Shown: positions 17,209-25,744, numbered from the stretch's first letter. The stretch: DNA of 64,000 nt from an uncultured Pseudohongiella sp. (GCA_951812965.1 OX638341.1:2958438-3022437), one strand, 5' to 3'. Made by a program: numbers and translations. The notes: a model not told the origin generated them from the sequence alone.

Positions 17209-18873
17209 TCAGGCGGCCGCTTTTTGCTTTGTGAGCAATTGGCTGGCCGCCGACATCAGCGCGTTCAGTGACGAGCTGACGATATCTTCGCTTTTGGCGA
17301 TGCCGGTGTATCTTTTCCCCTGGCCCCTGATCTGGATATAGGTGACGGCTTCGGCGTCGGCGCCCTGGCTAAGCGCGTGTTCGCCGTAATCCATGACTTC
17401 GAAATCGATCTGGATCACCTTCTGCAATCCATTAACCAGGGCGTCGAGTACGCCGTTGCCCTGCCCCCGGACCTGCATGCTCTTGCCGAAATAAGTGATT
17501 GTCCCACTGAATATCTCACCCGTTTCGTTTCTCTCGATGGAGTAATTCTGCAGGCAGATAACTTTTTCGTTGTCGAAGTAGTGGCGATTGAACAACTCCC
17601 AGATCCGGTCGGGCTGGATCTCTCCCCCGGTTTCCTCGGCGGCGTCCTGCACCACCCGGCTGAACTCGATCTGGAGCCAGCGCGGAAGCTGGAAACCGAA
17701 CTTGTTCGCCAGCACGTAGGCCACGCCGCCCTTGCCGGACTGGCTGTTGACGCGGATCACGTCCTGATAGGTGCGGCTCAGGTCGCGCGGGTCGATGGGC
17801 AGATAGGCGATTTCCCAGGGCTCGCCTTCCCGGTACAGATCCAGGCATTTCTTGATGGCGTCCTGGTGCGAGCCGGAGAAGGCGGTGAAAACGAGGTCAC
17901 CGGCATAGGGCTGGCGCGGATGCACGTCGATCTGGGTGCATTCGCGCACGACGGAGACGATGCGGTCCATGTCGGCCAGGTCGAGCCCGGGGTCGACGCC
18001 CTGGCTGTACAGGTTCATCGCCATGACCACGACATCCATGTTGCCGGTGCGCTCGCCGTTGCCGAGCAATGTGCCTTCCACGCGCTGGGCGCCGGCCATG
18101 ACACCGAGTTCGGCAGCAGCCACGGCGCAGCCGCGGTCGTTATGCGTATGCAGGCTGACGATGACGGAATCGCGCCGGGAAACATGGCGGCAGAACCATT
18201 CGATCTGATCCGCGTAGATATTGGGCGTCGCCATTTCCACGGTGGAAGGCAGATTCATGATCGCGGGCCGTTCCGGAGTCGGCTCCCACACGTCGATCAC
18301 CCGGTCGCAGACTTTCACCGCGAAATCGATTTCGGTGCCGGTGAAGCTCTCCGGCGAATACTGGTAAATCCATTTAGTCTCGGGAGCGGCTTCCGCGCAG
18401 CGCCGCACTTCCTCGGCGCCCGTCACGGCGATATCGATGATGCCGGCCTTGTCGGTCCTGAACACCTTTTGCCGCTGCACGATGGAAGTCGAGTTATAGA
18501 CGTGCATGATCGCCTTGCGCGCCCCGCGCAGCGATTCGAAAGTGCGCCGGATCAACTCGGGCCGGGCCTGGGTCAGCACTTGCACTGTGACGTCTTCCGG
18601 GATCGCGTCCTGTTCGACCAGGCTGCGCACGAAATCGAAGTCCGGCTGGGAGGCAGCCGGAAAGCCGACTTCTATTTCCTTGAAGCCCACCTCGACGAGC
18701 AGATCGAACATCTTCCTTTTCTGGCTGACCGACATCGGTTCGATGAGGGCCTGATTACCGTCGCGCAAGTCTACGCTGCACCAGCGCGGCGCGCGGGTCA
18801 GCACCTGATCGGGCCAGGTTCTTTCCGGCAGCCCGATCGGTGGAAAGGGCTTGTATCGGGTATGGTCAAACAT
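17209..18873 (-). CDS. leuA: 2-isopropylmalate synthase (long LeuA form)
   Basis: LeuA condenses acetyl-CoA with 2-oxoisovalerate, the first committed step of leucine synthesis. The 554-aa protein has the DRE-TIM barrel signature SVDLRDGNQALIEPM (about 33-47), the metal motif HTHNDRGCAVA and the GNGERTGN segment. A C-terminal LeuA regulatory domain (about 425-554) binds leucine. The opening RYKPFPPIGLPERTWP marks the long form found in many bacteria. No leucine-rich leader peptide is visible upstream. A second family member is at 29256-30833. Confidence 0.95.
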   Translation of the reverse strand: MFDHTRYKPFPPIGLPERTWPDQVLTRAPRWCSVDLRDGNQALIEPMSVSQKRKMFDLLVEVGFKEIEVGFPAASQPDFDFVRSLVEQDAIPEDVTVQVLTQARPELIRRTFESLRGARKAIMHVYNSTSIVQRQKVFRTDKAGIIDIAVTGAEEVRRCAEAAPETKWIYQYSPESFTGTEIDFAVKVCDRVIDVWEPTPERPAIMNLPSTVEMATPNIYADQIEWFCRHVSRRDSVIVSLHTHNDRGCAVAAAELGVMAGAQRVEGTLLGNGERTGNMDVVVMAMNLYSQGVDPGLDLADMDRIVSVVRECTQIDVHPRQPYAGDLVFTAFSGSHQDAIKKCLDLYREGEPWEIAYLPIDPRDLSRTYQDVIRVNSQSGKGGVAYVLANKFGFQLPRWLQIEFSRVVQDAAEETGGEIQPDRIWELFNRHYFDNEKVICLQNYSIERNETGEIFSGTITYFGKSMQVRGQGNGVLDALVNGLQKVIQIDFEVMDYGEHALSQGADAEAVTYIQIRGQGKRYTGIAKSEDIVSSSLNALMSAASQLLTKQKAAA

Positions 18874-19029
18874 AAGGCGTGCAGCTTAGCCCAATCGTAT
18901 TGGTTTTTCTATTTATATTTTCTACTGATTTTGCTAATTCTTGATACTTTTCACTAATTAATATAGCTTTACTGGTTAGTCCTGATATTTATTGGTCAAC
19001 ACGGAGCTTTGTTGCCCGGAGGCAGCCTC
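18874..19029. promoter_or_regulatory. AT-rich divergent control region leuA / lrp-type regulator
   Basis: This 156-bp region between divergent leuA and an Lrp/AsnC regulator is much AT-richer than its surroundings (for example 18900-18975). Such regions commonly hold promoters and Lrp-type binding sites. I see several possible -10 boxes but no unambiguous promoter. A Shine-Dalgarno GGAGG (19018-19022) lies 7 nt before the regulator's ATG. Confidence 0.5.
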
Positions 19030-19512
19030 ATGCAACTGGACAAACTCGACCGGCGCATACTTCGACATCTGCAACAGGACGGCAACATTACCAATCTTGA
19101 ACTCGCCCAGCGCATAGGGCTGTCGGCAACGCCTTGCGCACGCCGGGTCAAGCAACTCGAGGACGCCGGCATCATCCTCCGCCAGGTGACCCTGCTCGAT
19201 CCGAACAAGCTAGACCTGAAACTGACGGCGCTGATCCAGATCGCCATGGACCGGCACACGCCCGAGCGTTTCGAGGTGTTCGAGAAGGCGGTCAGCGCCT
19301 GTCCGGAAGTGATCGAATGCCTGCTGATTACCGGCCAGGCAGCGGACTATCTGCTCAAGGTCGTGATTCCGGATATGGAGTTCTACCAGGAGTTTCTGCT
19401 CAACAAGATCACCCGCATCCCCGGGGTGAGCGATGTGCATTCGAGTTTCGTGCTGCGCAAGGTCGTCAGCACCACGGAGTTGCCGCTGGAGCACATCCCG
19501 CAACCGGCTTGA
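19030..19512 (+). CDS. Lrp/AsnC-family transcriptional regulator
   Basis: A 160-aa feast/famine regulator. It has an N-terminal HTH (LDRRILRHLQQDGNITNLELAQRIGLSATPCARRVKQLEDAGII), then a RAM ligand-binding domain (VIECLLITGQAADYLLKVVIPDMEFYQEFLLNKI) sensing amino acids or related metabolites. The ATG at 19030 is preferred to one at 19009 because of the GGAGG 7 nt upstream. It is divergent from leuA, so leuA or its own gene is the likely target. Confidence 0.92.
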   Translation: MQLDKLDRRILRHLQQDGNITNLELAQRIGLSATPCARRVKQLEDAGIILRQVTLLDPNKLDLKLTALIQIAMDRHTPERFEVFEKAVSACPEVIECLLITGQAADYLLKVVIPDMEFYQEFLLNKITRIPGVSDVHSSFVLRKVVSTTELPLEHIPQPA

Positions 19513-19524
19513 CGGGTTTCGGAT

Positions 19525-21363
19525 TCAGTCGGGCAGGCTGAACGCCAACAGCGTATCGGTCGCGGCAATCGAAACGTATTGATTCCCGTCGGCGCCCAGG
19601 TAGGTCATGGGGTTGGCATTGCCCCGGCCGGGAAGCACCGCCTGCCAGAGTTCCGCACCGGTCTCGACATCCAGCGCCCGGAACCTGTTGTCGTCGGTCG
19701 CGGCAATGAACAACAGTCCGCCGGCGGTAACGACGGCCCCGGCGCGCCCCGGCCGGCCGGTGTTGCGCAAGGCTTCCGGCAAACCTTCGGTAACGCCCAG
19801 CGGCCGCTGCCAGACGATTTCTCCGGAAGTGAGATCCACCGCGCTGAGTTGACTCCAGGGTGGCTTCTGGCAGGGCCAGCGCGAATCGTCCATGGCGACG
19901 TCGAAGCCCGAGGGGCGTGGACCGGCCAGTGCCCAGGCGCCATCTTCAGTGGGTTCCATCCAGCCGAAAGTACCGAGATTCGCCGCCAGCACGAAGCCGG
20001 TATTGGTCGGACGGTCGATGGCCACACCGCCCCAATTGGGTCCGCCGGCAAGACCGGGGAACAGCAAGGTCGTGCGCGGCGGGGTATCGGGCATCCGATG
20101 CACCCAGGGCGTATAGGGCCCCTGATTCACGACCTCACCCAGGCTTTCCAGTAATTCGCCGCAGGCTGCGGAGTGCGCGGCATTCGTGTCCGCGGCGGAA
20201 ACCAGGTCCTGCATGCTGAAGCCGGTGCGCGCGATATCGGCCGGCGCCGCGGGAACCGGCTGACTGGGAGATGTCGACTCGCCCGGGACCTCGCTTGCAG
20301 GCGCCGGCCTTTCGACGATTTCCACGATCGGCTCACCGGTTTCCCGGTTCAACACGAACAGATAGCCCGATTTGGTGGTGAAAGCCATGGCCGGCGTACC
20401 GTCTTCAAGCTCAAAAAGGCTCGGCGGCGCCGGCGGGTCGTGGTCCCACAAATCATGATGAATCGTCTGGAAATGCCAGATGTACTCGCCGCCATGAAGA
20501 TTCACCGCAACGATGGCGTTGGCGTACAGATTGTCCCCTGCCCGGTCGCCGCCCCAGGCAAACGGGATCGGCGAGGCGAGCGGCAGATACACCATGTCGC
20601 GCTCAGGGTCGGCAGTGAAATAGAACGGCCAGGCGTTTGCGCCCAACCGCCCCCGCCAACTGTCGCCGGCCCAGGTTTCGTTGGCCGCATCGCCCGGCTG
20701 CGCGACCGAGACGAATTCCCACAGCAGGCTGCCGTCCCGCACGTCGAACGCGCGCGGATTGCCGATTCCTCCGGGTTGACCGGGAGGCGTGTTGGCGCCG
20801 ACGATAACGACGCCTTCCAGGATCAACGGGACCGAGTTGTAGGGTACGCCGATGTCAACAACGCCGCCGTCGCCGAAGCCGGTGGAGTCGGTGCCTGAAT
20901 TCGCGTCGATTGCATGGAGATTGCTGCCCGCCATGAACAGGATTCGGGCCGGATGTTCACCGTCGCCCGGCCACCAGGCGACGCCGCGCCGGGACGGCCG
21001 GCCGTCTTCCACGCTTCGCACCCAGATTTCCCGGCCCGAGACCGGGTCCAGTGCGACGATACGGTCCGCGGCGGAAAAATACATGACGTCGCCGGCAATT
21101 ATGGGCGTTACCTGGGAATTTGCGCCGCCTCCGGCAGCGCGGGGGGAATTTGCGCCGCCATCGGCGCTGCGCAGGGAATATTCCCAGGCAATCTCAAGCG
21201 ATTCGACATTTGCGCTGCTGACCTGGGCCAAAGTGGAATAGCCGGTTCCCGCCGGGTCGCCGCGATAGTGATTCCATTCAGGCCCGGATGCGGCCTCCTG
21301 TCCGCATCCCGCCAGCGCCAGCAGCGGTGCCAGGAACAGGTAAAATGTTTTTGCCTTGCCCAT
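19525..21363 (-). CDS. PQQ-dependent dehydrogenase-like lipoprotein (quinoprotein)
   Basis: A quinoprotein-type beta-propeller of 612 aa with a lipoprotein signal (LLALAGC). Propeller W-motifs recur, for example WRGRLGANAWPFYFTADPERDMVYLPLASPIP and HHDLWDHDPPAPPSLF, which match the PQQ glucose/alcohol dehydrogenase class. It would oxidise a sugar or alcohol in the periplasm and pass electrons to the quinone pool. The substrate is not readable. The start MGKAKTF (21361-21363) is chosen because an upstream extension overlaps mdh and lacks a signal peptide. It lies 28 bp downstream of mdh. Confidence 0.85.
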   Translation of the reverse strand: MGKAKTFYLFLAPLLALAGCGQEAASGPEWNHYRGDPAGTGYSTLAQVSSANVESLEIAWEYSLRSADGGANSPRAAGGGANSQVTPIIAGDVMYFSAADRIVALDPVSGREIWVRSVEDGRPSRRGVAWWPGDGEHPARILFMAGSNLHAIDANSGTDSTGFGDGGVVDIGVPYNSVPLILEGVVIVGANTPPGQPGGIGNPRAFDVRDGSLLWEFVSVAQPGDAANETWAGDSWRGRLGANAWPFYFTADPERDMVYLPLASPIPFAWGGDRAGDNLYANAIVAVNLHGGEYIWHFQTIHHDLWDHDPPAPPSLFELEDGTPAMAFTTKSGYLFVLNRETGEPIVEIVERPAPASEVPGESTSPSQPVPAAPADIARTGFSMQDLVSAADTNAAHSAACGELLESLGEVVNQGPYTPWVHRMPDTPPRTTLLFPGLAGGPNWGGVAIDRPTNTGFVLAANLGTFGWMEPTEDGAWALAGPRPSGFDVAMDDSRWPCQKPPWSQLSAVDLTSGEIVWQRPLGVTEGLPEALRNTGRPGRAGAVVTAGGLLFIAATDDNRFRALDVETGAELWQAVLPGRGNANPMTYLGADGNQYVSIAATDTLLAFSLPD

Positions 21364-21391
21364 CGTTTCCGCCCTGTCTTTTCGTTTCGCT

Positions 21392-22366
21392 TTACAGCAG
21401 GTCGGCGATAGCGTCCCGCTCCTGCTGCAACTCACGTTCAGTGGCTGTCATCATCTTGCGGCTGAAATCGTCGATCTCCAGATCCTTGACGATCTGGTAA
21501 CCGCCGTCTTCGCAGACTACCGGGAAGGAATATATCAACCCCTTCTCGATGCCGTAACTGCCATCGCTGCAAATGCCCATGCTGACCGTGCGCCCGCCGC
21601 TGCCGAGCGCCCAGTCGCGCATATGCTCGATGGCCGCATTTGCCGCCGAGGCCGCGCTGGAAAGGCCCCTGGCCTTGATGATCGCGGCGCCGCGCTGTTG
21701 CACCTGTGGAATGAACTTGTCTTCCACCCAGTCCTGATCCACCAGATCGGTCGCGGCCTTGCCGGCGACGCTGCAATGATGAATGTCCGGGTACTGCGTG
21801 GCCGAATGGTTGCCCCAGATGATCATGCCTTCGACATCGGTGCTGTCGCTGTGCGTGCGCTCAGCGAGTTGCGCGATGGCCCGGTTATGGTCGAGCCGGG
21901 TCATCGCGGTGAACTGGGAGGAGTCGAGATGGGTCGCATTGCGGGCGGCGATGAGGCAATTGGTATTAGCGGGGTTGCCCACCACCAGCACTCTTACGTC
22001 GCGGCTCGCCCAACGGTCGATCGATGCGCCCTGGCCGGTAAAGATCTTTGCATTGGCCTGCAACAGATCCTTGCGCTCCATGCCGGGACCGCGCGGCCGC
22101 GCGCCGACCAACAAACAATATTCAGCGTCGCGGAATGCAATATCGGGATCGTCGGTCTGGACGATGTCGGCGACCAGCGGGAACGCGCAATCCTCGATTT
22201 CCATGACCGTGCCAGCCAGGGCGTCCATTGCCGGTGTGATTTCGAGCAGTTGCAGGATTACCGGCTGATCCTTGCCGAGCATTTCGCCGGCGGCGATTCG
22301 AAACAGCAAGGCGTAACTAATCTGGCCCGCCGCGCCCGTGACCGTGACCCGAACTGGTTCTTTCAT
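21392..22366 (-). CDS. mdh: malate dehydrogenase
   Basis: Mdh interconverts malate and oxaloacetate with NAD. The 324-aa protein has the Rossmann motif [11 protein letters not shown] (about 11-21), the substrate loop [15 protein letters not shown] and the catalytic histidine in [13 protein letters not shown]. This is the MDH type 2 group found in many beta- and gammaproteobacteria rather than the E. coli type. It is followed by the quinoprotein gene and preceded by queA, all on the minus strand. Confidence 0.95.
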   Translation of the reverse strand: MKEPVRVTVTGAAGQISYALLFRIAAGEMLGKDQPVILQLLEITPAMDALAGTVMEIEDCAFPLVADIVQTDDPDIAFRDAEYCLLVGARPRGPGMERKDLLQANAKIFTGQGASIDRWASRDVRVLVVGNPANTNCLIAARNATHLDSSQFTAMTRLDHNRAIAQLAERTHSDSTDVEGMIIWGNHSATQYPDIHHCSVAGKAATDLVDQDWVEDKFIPQVQQRGAAIIKARGLSSAASAANAAIEHMRDWALGSGGRTVSMGICSDGSYGIEKGLIYSFPVVCEDGGYQIVKDLEIDDFSRKMMTATERELQQERDAIADLL

Positions 22367-22439
22367 GTGTACTCCTTCTTATCAGCCCTGTACCGGGCAG
22401 GCGCATTGTTTCCGATTAATGCGGATAGTTCAACAACTG

Positions 22440-23474
22440 TCAGGATACCCACATAGCGTCGCCGTAGCTGTAGAAACGGTAGCCTTCGGCGATGGCTTCG
22501 CGGTAGGCGCCGAGCAGCGTTTCCCGGCTGCCGCAGAAGGCGCTGACGAGCATCAGCAGACTGGAACGCGGCAAATGGAAATTGGTGATCATGGCGTCCA
22601 CCACGCGAAACTCGAAGCCGGGGAAGATGAAGATGTCGGTGTCGCCGCGGTATTTGGCGAAGCGACCTCCCCCGGCGGCGGATTCTAGCGCGCGCACGAC
22701 CGTGGTGCCGACGGCGACGACGCGTCCGCCGCGCTGTCGGCAGGCGTCGATGGCGTCACATGCCGCTTGTGGGACATCCACATATTCACTATGCATGCGG
22801 TGCTTGCCGATTCGCTCTTCGCGCACCGGCTGGAAAGTGCCGGCGCCAATATGCAGGGTAATAAATGCCGATCGCACGCCTCCGGCGGCTATACGGTTAA
22901 GCAAAATGTCGTCGAAATGCAGGCCGGCGGTTGGCGCGGCGACCGCGCCGTCGCGGCTGGCGTAGACTGTCTGGTATCGTTCGGCGTCGGCGGCCGTGGC
23001 CTGCCTGCGGATGTAAGGCGGCAGAGGCACTTCGCCGATGCATTCGAGCACGCCCGCGACGTCTTCGTCGAAACGCAGGTCGAACAGATCGCTGTTTCTG
23101 CCCAGAACCTCTGCTTCCACTTCTTCATCGGCGTTTCCCGAGAGCAGCAGACGGCTGCCCGGCCTAGGCGACTTGCTGGCCCGCACTTGGGCCAGCGCCC
23201 GACGCGCCTCGGGAATCCGCTCGATCAGAACCTCGATCTTGCCGCCGCTGTCCTTGTGTCCGTACAGCCGCGCTCGGATAACCCGGGTGTCGTTGAAAAC
23301 GAGCAGATCTTTAGGGTCCAGTAGTTCGGGCAAATCGGTGAAACACTGATGGCGAATGCTTCCCGAAGACCGGTCGAACCTCAACAGCCGGCTAGCCGAG
23401 CGGACCGGCGTGGGCTGCTCGGCGATCGCCTCCGGCGGCAATTCGTAATCGTAATCGGACAGCAATTCGCTCAT
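22440..23474 (-). CDS. queA: tRNA preQ1-34 S-adenosylmethionine ribosyltransferase-isomerase QueA
   Basis: QueA transfers ribose from SAM to preQ1 in tRNA, making epoxyqueuosine. The 344-aa protein has the family blocks YDYELPPEAIAEQP, VFNDTRVIRARLYG, PTAGLHFDD and LHIGAGTFQPVR. The usual partner tgt is not adjacent; the upstream side is a plus-strand tRNA-Leu gene. Confidence 0.96.
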   Translation of the reverse strand: MSELLSDYDYELPPEAIAEQPTPVRSASRLLRFDRSSGSIRHQCFTDLPELLDPKDLLVFNDTRVIRARLYGHKDSGGKIEVLIERIPEARRALAQVRASKSPRPGSRLLLSGNADEEVEAEVLGRNSDLFDLRFDEDVAGVLECIGEVPLPPYIRRQATAADAERYQTVYASRDGAVAAPTAGLHFDDILLNRIAAGGVRSAFITLHIGAGTFQPVREERIGKHRMHSEYVDVPQAACDAIDACRQRGGRVVAVGTTVVRALESAAGGGRFAKYRGDTDIFIFPGFEFRVVDAMITNFHLPRSSLLMLVSAFCGSRETLLGAYREAIAEGYRFYSYGDAMWVS

Positions 23475-23523
23475 GAATCATCCGGGCGGCGGCGGAATTC
23501 CCAGCAGGTAAGGCGCGGTCCGA

Positions 23524-23551
23524 TTGAACCGCGAAGGGCGATTAATATACC
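23524..23551 (+). promoter_or_regulatory. possible tRNA-Leu promoter
   Basis: TTGAAC (23524-23529) and TATACC (23546-23551) are 16 bp apart, placing a start about 50 bp before the tRNA. An 8-bp inverted repeat (GCGAAGGG at 23531-23538 and its complement at 23555-23562) spans the -10 region. The match to the consensus is modest. Confidence 0.35.
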
Positions 23552-23605
23552 ATTCCCTTCGCCGGGGCATGGGTGTCCCATCCCGGCCTTGGCCCGATCT
23601 GCCCT

Positions 23606-23692
23606 GCCGGAGTGGTGGAATTGGTAGACACGATGGATTCAAAATCCATTGCTAGCGATAGCGTGCCGGTTCAAGTCCGGCCTCCGGTACCA
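23606..23692 (+). tRNA. tRNA-Leu (anticodon CAA)
   Basis: The 87-nt gene folds as a class II tRNA. The acceptor stem GCCGGAG pairs with CTCCGGT, the anticodon arm ATGGA-TTCAAAA-TCCAT carries CAA, a long variable arm follows (TGCTAGCGATAGCG), and the T arm is GCCGG-TTCAAGT-CCGGC. The discriminator is A and CCA is encoded. Its 3' end is duplicated at 25291, as expected for an integration target. Confidence 0.97.
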
Positions 23693-23723
23693 GATCTCGT
23701 AGTCTCAGTCAGTTGTACTCGGG
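23676..23723 (+). repeat. 48-bp direct repeat at the tRNA-Leu 3' end (attL-like)
   Basis: This copy covers the last 17 nt of tRNA-Leu and 31 bp beyond it. It matches 25291-25338 at 46 of 48 positions; the two differences are at 23709-23710. Those bases lie inside the stop codon of the CPBP gene that ends here. Position and size fit an attachment site of a tRNA-targeting element. Confidence 0.8.
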
Positions 23724-24251
23724 AAACAAGAAAAGCAAGGTCGGAGGAAAATTTTGCAAACTATGAAGCAAGGTAACGGATAGCAGCGGGAAACCGCCTC
23801 TTCGCGCGCGCTGAACGATGGCGAGCAGGGTGAGCGCGATTCCGCCCGGAATTCTTGTCGCCGCGTTAAGCAAACCGTAAATGGACCGGGCGTCTTCGGC
23901 GTTGGTGGCGTGTACGGCGGCAAAAGTCAGGCTGGTAATCAGAAACGCCGGAAGCCAGCTTTCCGATCTGCCGACCCATTCGGTCAGTTTTTTCGCGAGC
24001 AGCAACAGCGCACCCTGAAAAATCAGTGTCTCCAGTATAGGGGCTAATACCAGAGCAATCAGAGCAAGTTCGGCGAATGACAACGATGCAAGAAAATCGC
24101 CGCCCAGCCCATCCTCATCAAGCATCCCCAGGTCAATAGAGACAAACAGCAAGCCAAGCAGAACGACATCGCTGAGTGTTACCAGGGCCCACATTGCCAG
24201 GATCAGCTTAAGCGTGGGGATTTGAACCAATCTGGAAACAAGCGCAGCCAA
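23709..24251 (-). CDS. CPBP-family intramembrane protein, copy A
   Basis: A 180-aa multi-helix membrane protein resembling CPBP (CAAX protease and bacteriocin-processing) intramembrane endopeptidases. Motif 2 FxxxH is present (FAAVH), as is the late HxxxN (HSLQN). Motif 1 reads ETLIFQ where active members have EExxxR, so activity is doubtful. The start is a TTG (24249-24251) with AGGAAGG 3 nt upstream. The first about 157 residues are near-identical to copy B at 25782-26318; only the C-terminal end differs. Its stop codon lies inside the attL-like repeat. Confidence 0.72.
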   Translation of the reverse strand: MAALVSRLVQIPTLKLILAMWALVTLSDVVLLGLLFVSIDLGMLDEDGLGGDFLASLSFAELALIALVLAPILETLIFQGALLLLAKKLTEWVGRSESWLPAFLITSLTFAAVHATNAEDARSIYGLLNAATRIPGGIALTLLAIVQRARRGGFPLLSVTLLHSLQNFPPTLLFLFPEYN

Positions 24252-24385
24252 GACCCTTCCTCTGCTTGCGAAGGCGCGATTGTGTATTCAGCCATCGCCG
24301 GACGCAAGTCGGTCAGCGGGCAGCGGCGGCCAAGGCGGCGGCCAAGGGACACCCATCAAAAGACTGCTTCAGGGGATGGGTGTCC
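23776..24385. repeat. 610-bp duplicated block, copy 1
   Basis: This block recurs at 25843-26452, exactly 2,067 bp away, without indels. I count about four mismatches. It covers most of a CPBP gene, its upstream region and an inverted repeat (GGGACACCCATC at 24346-24357, complement at 24375-24386). Sequence beyond both edges differs. Confidence 0.92.
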
Positions 24386-24460
24386 CATGGCTGCTTTCAA
24401 AAATTGCAATTGGAATCAGACCCAAACTATAGCCCCCCCTTTGAGTATCAATATGATTGC

Positions 24461-24489
24461 TTGCGGCGCGTAACGCGATACGTTACAGT
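24461..24489 (+). promoter_or_regulatory. higBA promoter with HigA-operator-like palindrome
   Basis: TTGCGG (24461-24466) and TACAGT (24484-24489) are 17 bp apart. A perfect inverted repeat GTAACG-CGATA-CGTTAC (24470-24486) lies in the spacer and -10 box, a typical place for autorepression by a HigA antitoxin. The ATG of higB is only 5 nt beyond the -10, so the message may be leaderless. Confidence 0.5.
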
Positions 24490-24494
24490 AAGGC

Positions 24495-24767
24495 ATGAAG
24501 ATCAGGCACAAGGGACTACGTGCGCTGCACGAGCGGGACAATCCCGCGCGAGTGCCTGCCGGACTGGCTCCACGAATCAAGCGCATTTTATTTCGTTTGC
24601 AGGAAGCAACGCATCCGCGAGACGCCGACGCACCAGGATTTCGACTACATCCCCTGAAGGGTGACCTCGCAGGCCAGTGGAGCGTCCGGGTATCGGGAAA
24701 CTTGCGCGTGGTTTTCCGCTTCGAGAACGGAGAAGCTATTGATGTAGACTTGGTCGACTACCATTGA
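24495..24767 (+). CDS. higB: HigB-type RNase toxin (RelE superfamily)
   Basis: A 90-aa RelE-fold protein with the HigB pattern: LxRIxRxLxxL-like helix, LHPLKGDLAGQWSVRVSGNLRVVFRF and the ending DVDLVDYH. HigB toxins cleave mRNA on the ribosome. The toxin-first order with an XRE-type antitoxin 19 bp downstream is characteristic of higBA. It lies between the two tRNA-end repeats, consistent with a maintenance role for a small mobile segment. Confidence 0.9.
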   Translation: MKIRHKGLRALHERDNPARVPAGLAPRIKRILFRLQEATHPRDADAPGFRLHPLKGDLAGQWSVRVSGNLRVVFRFENGEAIDVDLVDYH

Positions 24768-24786
24768 CCAAAGGGGAGTGCTGACC

Positions 24787-25101
24787 ATGAACGATATGAC
24801 GGGCGACCGAGTCGGCCCGATGCTGAACCCGCCGCATCTGGGTGAACTGATCCGCGAAAGCATGGATGAGGAAGGTTGGAACGTGACCGAGACGGCGGCG
24901 CGCCTCAAGTGCGAACGCGGTACGTTGTCGCGGCTGTTGAACGGCAAAGCGGGTGTGTCCGCGAACATGGCGCTCGCACTGGAGGATATCGGATGGGGCG
25001 CGGCCGATCACTGGATGCGGATGCAGGCCAGTTACGCGCTTGCACAAGCGCGGCGCGACCGGACGACCGGAGAGTCGCACACTAGCGCACTGCATGCGTG
25101 A
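24787..25101 (+). CDS. higA: HigA-type antitoxin (XRE-family HTH)
   Basis: A 104-aa HigA antitoxin. It has the family opening PPHLGELIRESMDEEGWNVTETAARLKCERGTLSRLLNGKAGVSANMALALE, which contains the HTH, followed by WMRMQASYALAQAR. The ATG at 24787 is chosen since GGGGAG ends 9 nt upstream; a GTG at 24778 would leave no space. It should neutralise HigB and repress the shared promoter. Confidence 0.9.
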   Translation: MNDMTGDRVGPMLNPPHLGELIRESMDEEGWNVTETAARLKCERGTLSRLLNGKAGVSANMALALEDIGWGAADHWMRMQASYALAQARRDRTTGESHTSALHA

Positions 25102-25290
25102 CCGCGTAGCCCTCCCCATCAACGCGACAATTCAAAATTAGAATTGCCGGCAGTTTCGACATGCCGGAAAAAAGGGTAGTCCGGTACCTGGCATTTTCGT
25201 CCGCTGATTTTCGTTGTACAAAGCGTTGCCTGCTGCGCGAGGGGTATTCTATAAATCGAGCAGGAACAATAAGTTACAGAATTCTCCGCT
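25102..25290. other. spacer between higA and the second tRNA-end repeat
   Basis: This 189-bp stretch is AT-richer than the surroundings and has no convincing gene. It ends at the second copy of the tRNA-Leu 3' segment, so it may be the distal end of an inserted piece. Confidence 0.4.
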
Positions 25291-25338
25291 TCCGGCCTCC
25301 GGTACCAGATCTCGTAGTCTCAGCAAGTTGTACTCGGG
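25291..25338 (+). repeat. 48-bp direct repeat, tRNA-Leu 3' end remnant (attR-like)
   Basis: This is the second copy of the 23676-23723 repeat, with 46 of 48 identical positions including the encoded CCA. The bases upstream do not form a tRNA, so it is a partial copy. The distance between repeats is 1,615 bp. Confidence 0.8.
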
Positions 25339-25339
25339 T

Positions 25340-25744
25340 CTAACCGGATTTTCGCCTGGACTCGAATTCCGAAAGGAAGCCGTCCATGTCTTTTGGGGAG
25401 ATCAGAATCCATTTGTAATTTCCATAATGAATCCGGAGCCTGTCCACGGATAGTGCAGGGCCTGACGCAAGGCTGCGAGATTGTTCGATGCGTCTAACAT
25501 CGGACAATGGAACCGTCCAGTTGAACGGGCCGGATCTGACGTACAGGTTGTCGTTCCCAAACCTGTAATCCGTAGCTGCCAGCATCCAGCAAGGCAGGAT
25601 TATTATGGCGCCGAACACGGCAATCAAGATAATCAGCTCAAACAAACCGGATACTCCCTGAAATACGATCCAGCAAAACAGCCCTGCCGGCAGGCCCAGC
25701 AGTACCAGTAGCACCCAATTATCGATTTTGGATTTGTATGGCAT
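25340..25744 (-). CDS. small membrane protein with bacterial PH-like domain
   Basis: A 134-aa protein with two membrane helices (about 7-28 and 33-55), then a soluble segment (YRFGNDNLYVRSGPFNWTVPLSDVRRIEQSRS...IHYGNYKWILISPKDMDGFLSEF). This resembles the bacterial PH-domain family typified by YyaB. Function is unknown. The ATG at 25742-25744 is preferred over a GTG three codons upstream. It lies downstream of CPBP copy B on the same strand; the copy A side has no equivalent. Confidence 0.6.
   Translation of the reverse strand: MPYKSKIDNWVLLVLLGLPAGLFCWIVFQGVSGLFELIILIAVFGAIIILPCWMLAATDYRFGNDNLYVRSGPFNWTVPLSDVRRIEQSRSLASGPALSVDRLRIHYGNYKWILISPKDMDGFLSEFESRRKSG

Noticed and set aside
17377-18957. 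A 526-codon plus-strand open frame opposite leuA
   Set aside because: It is an antisense shadow of a well-conserved gene, with no recognisable domain; GC-rich genes often leave such frames.
18874-19029. Leucine leader peptide / attenuator before leuA
   Set aside because: I translated the region for a short frame with consecutive Leu codons and a terminator hairpin and found neither.
23693-25290. Integrase or transposase gene inside the tRNA-Leu segment
   Set aside because: Only the CPBP gene and higBA are coding there; no tyrosine recombinase motif occurs in any frame I read.
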